A stretch of 64,000 nucleotides of DNA from Streptomyces sp. WAC 01529 (GCF_003945545.1 NZ_CP029617.1:6227001-6291000), one strand, 5' to 3'. Shown: positions 7,769-16,656, counted from the stretch's first letter. Program-made: numbers and translations. Notes: generated from the letters alone by a model not told the origin.

Positions 7769-9766
7769 TTGAACGCCACCCCCGCATCCGAAGGCCGCCC
7801 CCGCCCCCACGCCCCAGGCGCGTGCGGCACGCAATCCTCACCGGTGGCGGAGTCCAGTACGGTCCCCCGGCAGAAGGGTGGCGGCCACGAGGCCGAGCAC
7901 CTGCGCGGCGCGTCCGCCGACCTCCTGGAGCACCCCGACCCGCACATCGCCGCGCAGGCGGCGGCCCTCGAGAACCTCCTGCGCTGCTGGGTCAGGGAGA
8001 ACAACCTCCCGGCACCGGACCACGGCCCCCTGCGCGTCCCCCTCGACGCCAGCGGCACGGCCCTGCTCGTCCCCGTGCACTACTGGTCGGCCACCGGCTG
8101 GCACCGATTCGGCCTCCCCTACCTGGAGGACGGCCCGGCGAGCGCCCCACCCGTCGACGCGGTCACCGTCGCCGCCCTCCTCAGCCGCGAGACGGGCCGC
8201 CGCGATGCGCAGCCGACGAACAGCGACTCGGCAGCGCTGCCGGAGCCGCTGCCGGAGCAGGGCGAGGCGAGGAGTGCCCCGGCGGAGGCAGCGCCCCCGG
8301 CAGACTCGGTGGACGGCGCCGACCTGGTCGGCCGGGTCGCCGACTCGGTCCGCCGGACCGCCACCTTCATCGCCGACCGGCGCGACCGTCCCGGTGACGA
8401 GCCCGACCTCTTCCTCGCCGCCGAACAGTCCCTGCTCCTCGGGCACCCCCTGCATCCGACCCCCAAGAGCCGCGAGGGCCTGTCCGACGGCGAAACCCGC
8501 CTCTACTCACCGGAGTTGCGCGGCGCCTTCGCACTGCACTGGCTGGCCGTCGACCGCTCCGTGCTCTCCTCGGACTCGGCCTGGACCGAGCGCGGCCGCG
8601 CCGTCCCGGCCGACCAGCTCACCGCCCGCCTGGCAGGACTCGAACTGCCGCTGCCGGAGGGCCGCGTCGCACTCCCCGTCCACCCATGGCAGATCCGCGA
8701 ACTCCGGCACCGCCCCGAGGCGGCCGAACTCCTCGACGCGGGACTCCTCCAGGACCTCGGCCCGCACGGCACCCCCTGGCACCCCACCTCCTCCGTACGC
8801 ACTCTCTACCGCACCGACGCGGCCGCCATGCTCAAGCTCTCGCTCGGCCTGCGCATCACCAACTCCCGTCGTGAGAACCTCCGCAAGGAGCTCCACCGAG
8901 GCGTCGAGGTCCACCGCCTGTTGCGCAGCGGCCTCGCCGAGCAGTGGCAAGCGGCCCACCCCTGCTTCGACGTGGTCCGCGACCCCGCCTGGCTGGCCGT
9001 CGACGGCCGCGACGGCGCCCCGGTGACCGGGCTGGACGTCATGATCCGGCACAACCCCTTCGCCCCCGGCGACGACGCCACCTGCGTCGCCGGCCTCGTC
9101 TCGCCCAGGCCGTCGGCGCTTCCCGGCTGCCAGGAGCGCCGACCGATGCGCTCCCGGCTCGGTGAGATCGTCACCAGGCTGGCCGGGCGAACGGGCCGCC
9201 CCCGGGGAGCCGTCGCCACCGAGTGGTTCCTGCGCTACCTGGAGAGCGTCGTCCGCCCCGTGCTGTGGCTCGACAGTGAGGCGGGCGTCGCCCTGGAGGC
9301 GCACCAGCAGAACACGATCCTCCTGCTCGATCCCGAAGGCTGGCCCGTGGGCGGCCGCTACCGCGACAACCAGGGCTACTACTTCCGGGAGTCCCGGCGC
9401 GCCGAACTGGACCGGCGGCTCCCCGGCATCGGCCGGCACAGCGACACCTTCGTATCCGACGAGGTGACCGACGAGCGGTTCGCCTACTACCTCGGCATCA
9501 ACAACGTCCTGGGCCTGATCGGCGCCTTCGGTGCCGAACGGCTCGCGGACGAACGGCTGTTGCTCGCCGCCTTCCGGCGCTTCCTCGGCGACATCGCGTC
9601 CGGCCCCGAACGGCTGCGCACCTCGCTGCCCGCCACGCTGCTCGACTCACCCGTGTTGCGCTGCAAGGCCAACCTGCTGACCCGGCTGCACGGCCTCGAC
9701 GAGCTCGTCGGCCCGGTCGACACCCAGTCCGTCTACGTCACCATCACCAACCCCCTTCATTCCTGA
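7769..9766 (+). CDS. IucA/IucC family NRPS-independent siderophore synthetase (first copy)
   Basis: 665 residues from a TTG at 7769 with AAGGA (7757-7761) 7 nt upstream. A GTG at 7700 in the same frame has no ribosome site. NIS synthetases use ATP to adenylate a carboxylic acid, such as citrate or succinate, and condense it with an amine or hydroxylamine. Family marks visible are HPLHPTPKSR, LPVHPWQ, the EAHQQNTILL segment and a C-terminal ferric-reductase-like FhuF/IucA tail region. It sits 99 nt after the aminotransferase and 36 nt before the acetyltransferase. The N-terminal 60 residues are low complexity. Confidence 0.9.
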   Translation: MNATPASEGRPRPHAPGACGTQSSPVAESSTVPRQKGGGHEAEHLRGASADLLEHPDPHIAAQAAALENLLRCWVRENNLPAPDHGPLRVPLDASGTALLVPVHYWSATGWHRFGLPYLEDGPASAPPVDAVTVAALLSRETGRRDAQPTNSDSAALPEPLPEQGEARSAPAEAAPPADSVDGADLVGRVADSVRRTATFIADRRDRPGDEPDLFLAAEQSLLLGHPLHPTPKSREGLSDGETRLYSPELRGAFALHWLAVDRSVLSSDSAWTERGRAVPADQLTARLAGLELPLPEGRVALPVHPWQIRELRHRPEAAELLDAGLLQDLGPHGTPWHPTSSVRTLYRTDAAAMLKLSLGLRITNSRRENLRKELHRGVEVHRLLRSGLAEQWQAAHPCFDVVRDPAWLAVDGRDGAPVTGLDVMIRHNPFAPGDDATCVAGLVSPRPSALPGCQERRPMRSRLGEIVTRLAGRTGRPRGAVATEWFLRYLESVVRPVLWLDSEAGVALEAHQQNTILLLDPEGWPVGGRYRDNQGYYFRESRRAELDRRLPGIGRHSDTFVSDEVTDERFAYYLGINNVLGLIGAFGAERLADERLLLAAFRRFLGDIASGPERLRTSLPATLLDSPVLRCKANLLTRLHGLDELVGPVDTQSVYVTITNPLHS

Positions 9767-9802
9767 GGAACATGCCCCACCTCTTCTGACAGGAGCGACG
9801 CC

Positions 9803-10600
9803 GTGCCTCCCACCGATGCGAGCACCGACGCCGGGACCGATCCCACAGCCTCCGGTGCCGACGGCGCAGACACCCTCGATCTGCGCCTGCCCGACGAGCT
9901 TGTCGCCCTGCTCGCCGAGCGCGAAGAGCGAGCCGGGCGGGCAGCTCACATCGGCCGAGGAGAGCGTGCGCCGGACCAGGCCAGGGGCGCCGTACCAGCC
10001 GACGACCTCCTCGGCGGTGGTGCGGCGGACGACCTCCTCGGCGGCGTTGCCGACTGGGGGCCGACCACCACCGACGCCGGTGTCTTCCAGCTCGTACCCG
10101 TCCGTCTCGAACGCGACCTCCCGCTGATCAGCCGGTGGATGAACGACCCTGCCGTGGCCGCCTTCTGGGAACTCGCGGGGCCCGAAGCCGTCACAGAGGC
10201 CCACCTGCGTCCCCAGCTCGACGGAGACGGACGCAGCGTCCCCTGCCTGGGCGTGCTGGAGGGCATGCCGATGAGCTACTGGGAGATCTACCGGGCAGAC
10301 CTCGACCCCCTGGCCCGGCACTATCCTTCGCGCCCGCACGACACCGGAATCCACCTCCTCATCGGCGGCGTCGTCAACCGCGGCCGCGGCCTCGGCACTT
10401 CGCTTCTCAGAGCCGTCGCCGACCTCGTCCTCGACCACCGCCCCGCATGCGCACGCGTCCTCGCAGAACCCGACCTGCGCAACACCCCCTCCGTCTCCGC
10501 ATTCCTGAGCGCCGGCTTCCGCTTCTCCGCCGAAGTGGACCTGCCCGACAAGCGGGCGGCGCTCATGGTCCGTGACCGGGCCCTGCGCGCTGTGCTCTGA
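9803..10600 (+). CDS. GNAT acyl/acetyltransferase of siderophore biosynthesis (AlcB/IucB-like)
   Basis: 265 residues from a GTG with AGGAG (9791-9795). The C-terminal about 165 residues are the siderophore acetyltransferase (AlcB) type GNAT domain: LERDLPLISRWMNDP, FWELAG, GIHLLIG, NRGRGLGTSLL for acetyl-CoA binding, and LRNTPSVSAF. It would acylate an amine or hydroxylamine of the siderophore building block. The N-terminal about 95 residues are poorly conserved and hold a DDLLGG direct repeat. Its place between the two NIS synthetases supports a joint pathway. Confidence 0.85.
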   Translation: MPPTDASTDAGTDPTASGADGADTLDLRLPDELVALLAEREERAGRAAHIGRGERAPDQARGAVPADDLLGGGAADDLLGGVADWGPTTTDAGVFQLVPVRLERDLPLISRWMNDPAVAAFWELAGPEAVTEAHLRPQLDGDGRSVPCLGVLEGMPMSYWEIYRADLDPLARHYPSRPHDTGIHLLIGGVVNRGRGLGTSLLRAVADLVLDHRPACARVLAEPDLRNTPSVSAFLSAGFRFSAEVDLPDKRAALMVRDRALRAVL

Positions 10601-10668
10601 CCCGATCACTCTCCGTCACTCATGGAACGACGCTCGACCCGATCCGGTTCCCTCCCCGAGGAGTCCCC

Positions 10669-12558
10669 GTGCCGAATCCTTCCGCCGGCCCCATCGCCCG
10701 CCCTTCCGCCGCTCTCCACGCTCCACCCGAGCTGACCCAGGACAGATGGCGCGAGGCCGGACGCCGGCTGCTCGCCAAGATGCTCGGCGAGTTCGCCTAC
10801 GAGGAGATCATCCGGCCCGTACCGGTCATAGGGGGCGAGACGGGCACGTACCGCCTCATCCTCGAACCGCAGCAGACCGACGGGCCCTCCACACCGGCGG
10901 CGCCCCTCGCCCCCGCCGACGGCCAAGGCGGCCCGTGCCTCACCTTCCGGGCCCGCCGGGGCTCGTACGGCGGCTGGCACGTGGACCCGGCCAGCCTGAC
11001 CCTGACGGAGGGCGGCTCGACGGCCCGACCCTTCACCGACCCAGTCCGATTCCTGGCGCTCGCCCGCCACACCCTGGGACTCGACGGAGCCACCCTCGGC
11101 CATCTGATCCGTGAGCTGACCGTCACGCTCTGCGCCGACACCCGGATCGACCACACCGCGCTCACCGCGGCCCGGCTCGCCGACCTCGGTTACGCGGAAC
11201 TGGAAGGGCACCAGACAGGCCACCCCTGGCTCGTCCTCAACAAAGGGCGCATCGGTTTCTCCGCGAGTGACACCAGCCGCTGGGCGCCCGAGGCCCGCCG
11301 CCCCACGACGCTCCCATGGATCGCCGTCCACACCGATCTGGCCGTCTACCGGGGCATCGGCGGAGTGAGCACCGCCCAGCAGCTCTACGCCCGCGAGCTG
11401 ACCGCCGACGCCCAGGAGGCCTTCGCGGACTTACTCCGCGCGCGCGGGCTCGACCCCCGGGAGTACCTCTACCTCCCGGTACACCCCTGGCAGTGGGACG
11501 AGATCGTGCTCCCGCTCTTCGCGCCCTCCGTCGCGGCGGACGCCATCGTTCCGCTCGTCAGCGACGGTGACCTGCGTCTTCCCCAGCAGTCCATCCGTAC
11601 GTTCCTGAACGTGTCCCGCCCCGACCGGCACACCGTGAAACTGCCGCTGTCGGTCCTCAACACCCTGGTGTGGCGAGGTCTCCCGACGGAGCGCACGGTC
11701 GCGGCACCGGCGGTCACGGCGTGGATGCACGCACTGCGCGACGCCGATCCCTTCCTGCGCGACGAATGCGGGGTCATCCTGCTCGGCGAGGTGGCATCGG
11801 TGGCCGTCGAGCACCCCGTGTACGACGGTCTCCCCGAAGTCCCGTACCAGTACAGGGAACTGCTCGGCGCCATCTGGCGCGAACCGATCACCCATTACCT
11901 CGCCCCTGATGAGCGCGCGCGCACCCTCGCCTCCCTGCTGTACGTCGACCCGGACGGCAAGGCCTTCGTCGCGGAACTCGTCGAACGTTCGGAACTGGCA
12001 CCCTCCGTATGGCTGCGCCGGCTCTTCGCCGCCCTGCTGCCCCCGCTGCTGCACTTCCTCTACCGCTACGGAACGGTCTTCTCCCCCCACGGGGAGAACG
12101 CCATCGTCGTCTTCGACGACAAGGACGTGCCCGTCCGGCTCGCGGTGAAGGACTTCGTGGACGACGTGAACGTCAGCGCCACGCCACTGCCCGAGCACGA
12201 CTCCATGCCGGACGACGTGCGCGACGTACTGCTCACGGAGCCGCCCGGTTTCCTCACCCAGTTCATCCATTCCGGTCTCTTCGTGGGCGTCTTCCGCTAT
12301 CTGGCGCCCCTGTGCGAGGAACAACTGGGCGTTCCGGAGGCCGATTTCTGGTCCGCCGTGCGCGCGGAGATCCTCCGGCACCAGGCACGGTTCCCTGAGC
12401 TGAAGGAGCGGTACGAGACGTTCGACCTGCTCACACCACGTATCGAGCGGTTGTGCCTCAACCGGAACCGACTCCTCCTCGACGGATACCGCGACCGCCC
12501 CCAGCGCCCCCACGCCGCCGTGCACGGGACCGTGCCCAACCCCCTCCACCAGCCTTGA
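10669..12558 (+). CDS. IucA/IucC family NRPS-independent siderophore synthetase (second copy), with a TTA codon
   Basis: 629 residues from a GTG with GAGGAG (10658-10663) 5 nt upstream. It is a second NIS synthetase, distinct from the first: LPVHPWQWDEI, ASDTSRW, GENAIVVFDDKDVPVRLAVKDF near the C-terminus. Two synthetases in one operon usually mean two successive condensations on one dicarboxylic or tricarboxylic acid. Leu255 is encoded by TTA (11431-11433), a codon read in Streptomyces only by the developmentally controlled bldA tRNA, so translation may be limited to late growth. The next gene, a helicase, starts 40 nt on and seems to have its own promoter. Confidence 0.9.
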   Translation: MPNPSAGPIARPSAALHAPPELTQDRWREAGRRLLAKMLGEFAYEEIIRPVPVIGGETGTYRLILEPQQTDGPSTPAAPLAPADGQGGPCLTFRARRGSYGGWHVDPASLTLTEGGSTARPFTDPVRFLALARHTLGLDGATLGHLIRELTVTLCADTRIDHTALTAARLADLGYAELEGHQTGHPWLVLNKGRIGFSASDTSRWAPEARRPTTLPWIAVHTDLAVYRGIGGVSTAQQLYARELTADAQEAFADLLRARGLDPREYLYLPVHPWQWDEIVLPLFAPSVAADAIVPLVSDGDLRLPQQSIRTFLNVSRPDRHTVKLPLSVLNTLVWRGLPTERTVAAPAVTAWMHALRDADPFLRDECGVILLGEVASVAVEHPVYDGLPEVPYQYRELLGAIWREPITHYLAPDERARTLASLLYVDPDGKAFVAELVERSELAPSVWLRRLFAALLPPLLHFLYRYGTVFSPHGENAIVVFDDKDVPVRLAVKDFVDDVNVSATPLPEHDSMPDDVRDVLLTEPPGFLTQFIHSGLFVGVFRYLAPLCEEQLGVPEADFWSAVRAEILRHQARFPELKERYETFDLLTPRIERLCLNRNRLLLDGYRDRPQRPHAAVHGTVPNPLHQP

Positions 12559-12583
12559 TCGCGGGATTGTCAGTGCGGCACCG

Positions 12584-12589
12584 TAGGGT
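12584..12589 (+). promoter_or_regulatory. Putative -10 box of a leaderless dinG-like transcript
   Basis: TAGGGT lies 9 nt before the ATG at 12599 and no good ribosome site is present. This arrangement fits a transcript starting at or very near the start codon. No convincing -35 was found. Confidence 0.4.
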
Positions 12590-12598
12590 GGTCGCGCT

Positions 12599-14578
12599 AT
12601 GACGAAGCCCTCCCTCCCCGAGCTCCTGCACGCCGCCGTCACCGCTGTCGGCGGCACGGAACGCCCTGGCCAGGTCTCCATGGCCGAGGCCGTCGCCGAG
12701 GTGATCGACGACGGCTCCCACCTGCTGGTCCAGGCCGGCACCGGCACGGGCAAATCCCTCGGCTACCTCGTGCCTGCCCTGGCCCACGGGGAGCGCGTGG
12801 TGGTCGCCACCGCCACGCTCGCCCTCCAGCGCCAGCTCGTGGAGCGGGACCTGCCGCGCACGGTGGAGGCGCTGCATCCGCTGATGCGCCGCCGCCCCCA
12901 GTTCGCGATGCTCAAGGGCCGCTCGAACTACCTGTGCCTGCACCGCCTCCATGAGGGCGTGCCCCAGGAGGAGGAAGAGGGCCTCTTCGACCAGTTCGAG
13001 GCGGCCGCGCCCACCAGCAAGCTGGGCCAGGACCTCCTGAGGATGCGGGACTGGGCGGACGAGACCGAGACGGGCGACCGCGACGATCTCACCCCCGGTG
13101 TCTCCGACCGCGCCTGGTCCCAGATCTCCGTCTCCTCCAGGGAGTGCCTCGGCGCCTCGAAGTGCGCCTATGGAGCGGAGTGCTTCGCCGAGGCGGCTCG
13201 CGAGCGCGCCAAGCTCGCCGACGTCGTCGTCACGAACCACGCGCTGCTCGCCATCGACGCCATCGAAGGCGCCCCCGTCCTTCCCCAGCACGAGGTCCTG
13301 ATCGTGGACGAGGCCCATGAGCTGGTCTCCCGCGTCACGGGCGTCGCCACGGGGGAGCTGACTCCCGGGCAGGTCAACCGCGCCGTGCGCCGCGCGGCCA
13401 AGCTCGTCAACGAAAAGGCGGCCGACCAGCTCCAGACCGCTTCGGAGGGCTTCGAGCGGCTGATGGAGCTGGCCCTGCCGGGTCGCCTGGAGGAGATCCC
13501 CGAAGACCTCGGCTATGCCCTGATGGCCCTCCGCGACGCCGCCCGCTCGGTGATCACGGCGCTCGGCTCGACCCGCGACAAGTCGGTCCAGGACGAGGAC
13601 GCCGTCCGTAAGCAGGCGCTCGCCTCCGTGGAGTCGATCCACGACGTGGCGGAGCGCATCACGAACGGCTCGGAGTGGGACGTCGTCTGGTACGAGCGGC
13701 ACGACCGTTTCGGGGCCTCCCTGCGCGTGGCGCCGATGTCCGTGTCGGGTCTTCTGCGGGAGAAGCTCTTCGCCGACCGTTCGGTGATCCTCACCTCTGC
13801 CACGCTCAAGCTCGGCGGCGACTTCAACGGAGTGGGGGCCTCGCTCGGCCTGGCCCCCGAGGGCACCGAGTCCGAGGACGCCCCGCAGTGGAAGGGCCTC
13901 GACGTCGGCTCCCCGTTCGACTACGGCAAGCAGGGCATCCTGTACGTCGCCAAGCACCTGGCCCGGCCGGGGCGCGAGGGCACGCGCGGCGACATGCTCG
14001 ATGAGCTGGCCGAGCTGATCGAGGCGGCGGGCGGGCGCACCCTCGGCCTGTTCTCCTCCATGCGGGCCGCCCAGAGCGCGGCGGAGGAGCTGCGGGGCCG
14101 CCTCGACATGCCGATCCTCCTCCAGGGTGAGGAGACCCTGGGCGAGCTGATCAAGGGCTTCGCGGCGGACGCGCGGACCTGCCTCTTCGGGACGCTCTCG
14201 CTCTGGCAGGGCGTGGATGTGCCGGGCCCCAGCTGCCAGCTGGTGGTCATGGACAAGATCCCGTTCCCGCGTCCCGACGACCCGCTGATGAGCGCCCGCC
14301 AGAAGGCGGTCGACGAGGCCGGCGGCAATGGCTTCATGGCGGTCGCGGCGACGCACGCGGCCCTGCTGATGGCACAGGGCGCGGGCCGTCTCGTACGAGC
14401 GTCGGGGGACCGTGGCGTGGTCGCCGTCCTGGATCCCCGGCTGGCCACCGCGCGCTATGGCAGCTATCTGCGGGCTTCGCTGCCCGATTTCTGGTACACG
14501 ACGGACCGTAATCAGGCGCGCCGCTCGCTGGCCGCGATCGACGCGGCGGCGAAGGCTGCCGAGGGGGCCGAGGCGTAG
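12599..14578 (+). CDS. dinG: DinG/XPD-type ATP-dependent DNA helicase with Fe-S cluster
   Basis: 659 residues. Walker A is QAGTGTGKS and Walker B is DEAHEL. Four cysteines between them (NYLC, RECLG, SKC, AEC) match the 4Fe-4S domain of DinG/XPD helicases. The C-terminal helicase motifs include GLFSSMRAA, LWQGVDVPG and QGAGRLVR. Enzymes of this family unwind 5'-to-3', removing DNA-RNA hybrids and helping repair. It faces lexA, which fits a repair neighbourhood, although I saw no SOS box in front of it. Start ATG 12599 is the only reasonable choice. Confidence 0.9.
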   Translation: MTKPSLPELLHAAVTAVGGTERPGQVSMAEAVAEVIDDGSHLLVQAGTGTGKSLGYLVPALAHGERVVVATATLALQRQLVERDLPRTVEALHPLMRRRPQFAMLKGRSNYLCLHRLHEGVPQEEEEGLFDQFEAAAPTSKLGQDLLRMRDWADETETGDRDDLTPGVSDRAWSQISVSSRECLGASKCAYGAECFAEAARERAKLADVVVTNHALLAIDAIEGAPVLPQHEVLIVDEAHELVSRVTGVATGELTPGQVNRAVRRAAKLVNEKAADQLQTASEGFERLMELALPGRLEEIPEDLGYALMALRDAARSVITALGSTRDKSVQDEDAVRKQALASVESIHDVAERITNGSEWDVVWYERHDRFGASLRVAPMSVSGLLREKLFADRSVILTSATLKLGGDFNGVGASLGLAPEGTESEDAPQWKGLDVGSPFDYGKQGILYVAKHLARPGREGTRGDMLDELAELIEAAGGRTLGLFSSMRAAQSAAEELRGRLDMPILLQGEETLGELIKGFAADARTCLFGTLSLWQGVDVPGPSCQLVVMDKIPFPRPDDPLMSARQKAVDEAGGNGFMAVAATHAALLMAQGAGRLVRASGDRGVVAVLDPRLATARYGSYLRASLPDFWYTTDRNQARRSLAAIDAAAKAAEGAEA

Positions 14579-14588
14579 GAGTCTGACC

Positions 14589-14667
14589 GCTGCGTCCGCC
14601 GCCCCAGGGTCCCTGGGGCGGCGGACGCAGCAGGGCCCCGGAACCGGCGCAGTTGGTTCCGGGGCCC
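14589..14667. terminator. Tandem hairpins between convergent dinG and lexA
   Basis: The first is a 21-bp perfect inverted repeat (14589-14609 with 14611-14631). A second 13-bp perfect stem follows (14633-14645 with 14655-14667). Together they separate two converging genes and should stop transcription both ways. Confidence 0.85.
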
Positions 14668-14683
14668 GGTCAGGGGCGGAGGC

Positions 14684-15469
14684 TCATACCCGCCGCAGCA
14701 CCGCCACGACCTTGCCGAGGATGGTGGCCTCGTCGCCGGGGATCGGCTGGTACGCGGAGTTGTGCGGGAGCAGCCAGACGTGCCCGTCCTCGCGCTTGAA
14801 ACGCTTGACCGTGGCTTCGCCGTCCAGCATGGCGGCCACGATGTCGCCGTTCTCCGCGACGGGCTGGCGGCGGACCGTGACCCAGTCCCCGTCACAGATC
14901 GCGGCCTCGATCATCGAGTCACCGACGACCTTCAGTACGAAGAGCTCGCCGTCGCCCACGAGCTGCCGGGGGAGAGGGAAGACGTCCTCCACCGACTCCT
15001 CGGCGAGGATCGGGCCACCGGCCGCGATGCGGCCGACGAGCGGGACGTACGAAGCGGCGGGCTTGCCGGTGGTGTCGGTGGGCTGGCTGCTCGGCTGGTC
15101 CGAGCCGCGCACCTCGTAGGCCCGCGGGCGGTGAGGGTCGCGGCGGAGGAAGCCCTTGCGCTCCAGGGCCATCAGCTGATGGGCGACCGAGGAGGTGCTG
15201 GAGAGCCCCACCGCCTGACCGATCTCCCGCATGGACGGTGGGTAGCCGCGCCGCTGCACGGAGTCCCGGATGACCTCGATCACCCGGCGTTGCCGGTCGG
15301 TGAGTCCCGAGCTGTCGGCGCGGATGCCTGGAGGTCGCCCTGGCAGGGAGCGCGTGGGCTTGGGCCCCTCCTGGTTCGCGGCTGCGTCATTCATGGCATG
15401 CACCGGCTCGAGTCGGCTCTGGGAGCGGTCCTGGGCAGTGATGGTGGCGCTGTCTGCGGTGGTGGTCAC
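14684..15469 (-). CDS. lexA: LexA, SOS transcriptional repressor
   Basis: 261 residues from the GTG at 15469, preceded by GAGAGGGG; the frame is open to 15547 but that would run through the SOS box. The N-terminal winged helix (LTDRQRRVIEVI, SMREIGQAVGLSS) binds the operator. The C-terminal S24 domain has the Ala150-Gly151 self-cleavage site and the Ser185/Lys222 dyad, spaced 37 residues apart as in E. coli LexA. RecA filaments stimulate self-cleavage. It is divergent from nrdR and carries its own SOS box about 70 bp upstream, so it is autoregulated. Confidence 0.96.
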   Translation of the reverse strand: MTTTADSATITAQDRSQSRLEPVHAMNDAAANQEGPKPTRSLPGRPPGIRADSSGLTDRQRRVIEVIRDSVQRRGYPPSMREIGQAVGLSSTSSVAHQLMALERKGFLRRDPHRPRAYEVRGSDQPSSQPTDTTGKPAASYVPLVGRIAAGGPILAEESVEDVFPLPRQLVGDGELFVLKVVGDSMIEAAICDGDWVTVRRQPVAENGDIVAAMLDGEATVKRFKREDGHVWLLPHNSAYQPIPGDEATILGKVVAVLRRV

Positions 15470-15538
15470 GTCGGTCGGCCCCTCTCGAGATGTTCTCTCC
15501 CTAGCTAGCCAACGGTAGTTGCTTTCGAAAGGTTGCGC

Positions 15539-15552
15539 CAAACACACGTTCG
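15539..15552 (-). promoter_or_regulatory. SOS box (LexA operator) of lexA
   Basis: On the minus strand it reads C-GAAC-GTGT-GTTT-G, matching the actinobacterial/Gram-positive SOS consensus CGAACNNNNGTTYG. It is about 70 bp upstream of the lexA GTG and overlaps the likely -35. Confidence 0.8.
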
Positions 15553-15819
15553 AGTGAAAAATCGAAGATTACCTGACGTGATCAGGGGCCCAGGTGTATG
15601 GCTGACGCTCGCGCCGAACGGCAATTCGGTTCATTACGGTACGCTTCACCGCCGGGGTCGTGAGCCCTTCGGTGGAGCTCTCATACTGCCACCCGGTGCC
15701 CCGTCGACCCGGCACCGGGCCCCGTTCCGAGCGGCGCGAGTGGCCGCTGGGTAGCCGCTTCGTAGGTCTGAGACGATCTGGTGCGGCGCGACACGCGTGG
15801 TGTCGGAAAAGCGACCAAA

Positions 15820-15835
15820 CCCCAGATCTAGTGGT
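15820..15835 (+). promoter_or_regulatory. NrdR box 1
   Basis: CCCCAGATCTAGTGGT is a near-palindromic 16-mer around AGATCT. The second copy starts exactly 31 bp later, which is three helical turns, the spacing usual for NrdR operators. Both lie just upstream of the nrdR -35. Confidence 0.7.
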
Positions 15836-15850
15836 TGGATTGCGTCAGCA

Positions 15851-15866
15851 GCCCAGAAGTTGTGGT
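15851..15866 (+). promoter_or_regulatory. NrdR box 2
   Basis: GCCCAGAAGTTGTGGT shares CCAGA and GTGGT at the same positions as box 1 and lies 31 bp further downstream, just before the -35 at 15874. Confidence 0.65.
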
Positions 15867-15873
15867 CCCTGGT

Positions 15874-15902
15874 CTTTCAGGGTCGTGGGCATCGCCTATG
15901 CT
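15874..15902 (+). promoter_or_regulatory. nrdR-nrdJ promoter
   Basis: CTTTCA (15874-15879), a 17-nt spacer, then TATGCT (15897-15902). It is placed right after the two NrdR boxes, so bound NrdR would block polymerase. Confidence 0.6.
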
Positions 15903-15975
15903 TGGGGCTGCTTCGAGGGCCCCAAGGGCCCGTTGAGGCTTATGAGTCGTGCCATGAAGGAGGGTTGGGAGTTCC

Positions 15976-16518
15976 ATGCACTGCCCCTTCTGCAGGCACC
16001 CCGACAGCCGCGTAGTCGACAGCCGCACCACCGACGACGGCACGTCGATCCGAAGGCGCCGCCAGTGCCCTGACTGCTCCCGTCGTTTCACGACAGTGGA
16101 GACGTGCTCACTGATGGTGATCAAGCGCAGCGGCGTGACCGAGCCCTTCAGTCGTACGAAGGTCATCAATGGCGTCCGCAAGGCATGCCAGGGACGGCCG
16201 GTCACCGAGGACGCCCTCGCTCTGCTCGGCCAGCGGGTCGAGGAGGCGGTGCGCGCCACCGGGAGCGCCGAGCTGACCACCCACGACGTCGGGCTGGCCA
16301 TACTCGGTCCGCTGCAGGAACTCGACCTCGTCGCCTACCTGCGCTTCGCGTCCGTGTACCGGGCGTTCGACTCGCTCGAGGACTTCGAGGCTGCCATCGG
16401 GGAGCTGAGGGAACAGCGGCTCGCCGAGCCGCGCGACGCGGGCGGAGAGCGCGTCGTGAACGACCGCGGGCCTGGAGGGACTGTAGAAGTCCCCGTGCCC
16501 GCCACCGCCGCCGACTGA
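15976..16518 (+). CDS. nrdR: NrdR, ribonucleotide reductase repressor
   Basis: 180 residues. An N-terminal zinc ribbon with Cys3, Cys6, Cys31 and Cys34 (CPFC...CPDC) is followed by an ATP-cone (VIKRSGVTEPFSRTKVINGVRKAC). NrdR senses ATP/dATP and represses reductase operons through tandem NrdR boxes, two of which precede this gene. AAGGAGG lies 12 nt upstream of the ATG, with GGGAG nearer. The C-terminal about 25 residues are variable. nrdJ follows after 138 nt, so the repressor is probably made with its target, giving feedback control. Confidence 0.96.
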   Translation: MHCPFCRHPDSRVVDSRTTDDGTSIRRRRQCPDCSRRFTTVETCSLMVIKRSGVTEPFSRTKVINGVRKACQGRPVTEDALALLGQRVEEAVRATGSAELTTHDVGLAILGPLQELDLVAYLRFASVYRAFDSLEDFEAAIGELREQRLAEPRDAGGERVVNDRGPGGTVEVPVPATAAD

Positions 16519-16656
16519 CCGGCTGACCGACCGGCCGGCGGCAAACCAGACCTGTTGCGGGTGTCCTCTGTGATGCCCCGCAACGCCAGAAACACATCCG
16601 TGCCACGGGAAGAACGTGGTACTTCAGGGCGTTTTAGCCTGAAACAGGGAGGCGGC

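Larger units (their letters stand above)
15470..15975. other. lexA / nrdR divergent regulatory region
   Basis: 506 bp without a credible gene. On the left it holds the lexA SOS box (15539-15552), with a possible lexA promoter next to it (minus strand TTGGCG, 18 nt, TACCGT). On the right it holds two NrdR boxes and the nrdR promoter. The middle part (about 15555-15815) shows nothing I can name beyond weak short inverted repeats. Confidence 0.6.

Noticed and set aside
12458..14356. Long antisense frame opposite the DinG helicase
   Set aside because: Its composition is that of a shadow frame in high-GC DNA; the sense strand shows complete helicase motifs.
15836..16656. Possible cobalamin riboswitch for the B12-dependent reductase
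   Set aside because: No B12-box-like sequence or long structured leader was seen; NrdR boxes explain the control.
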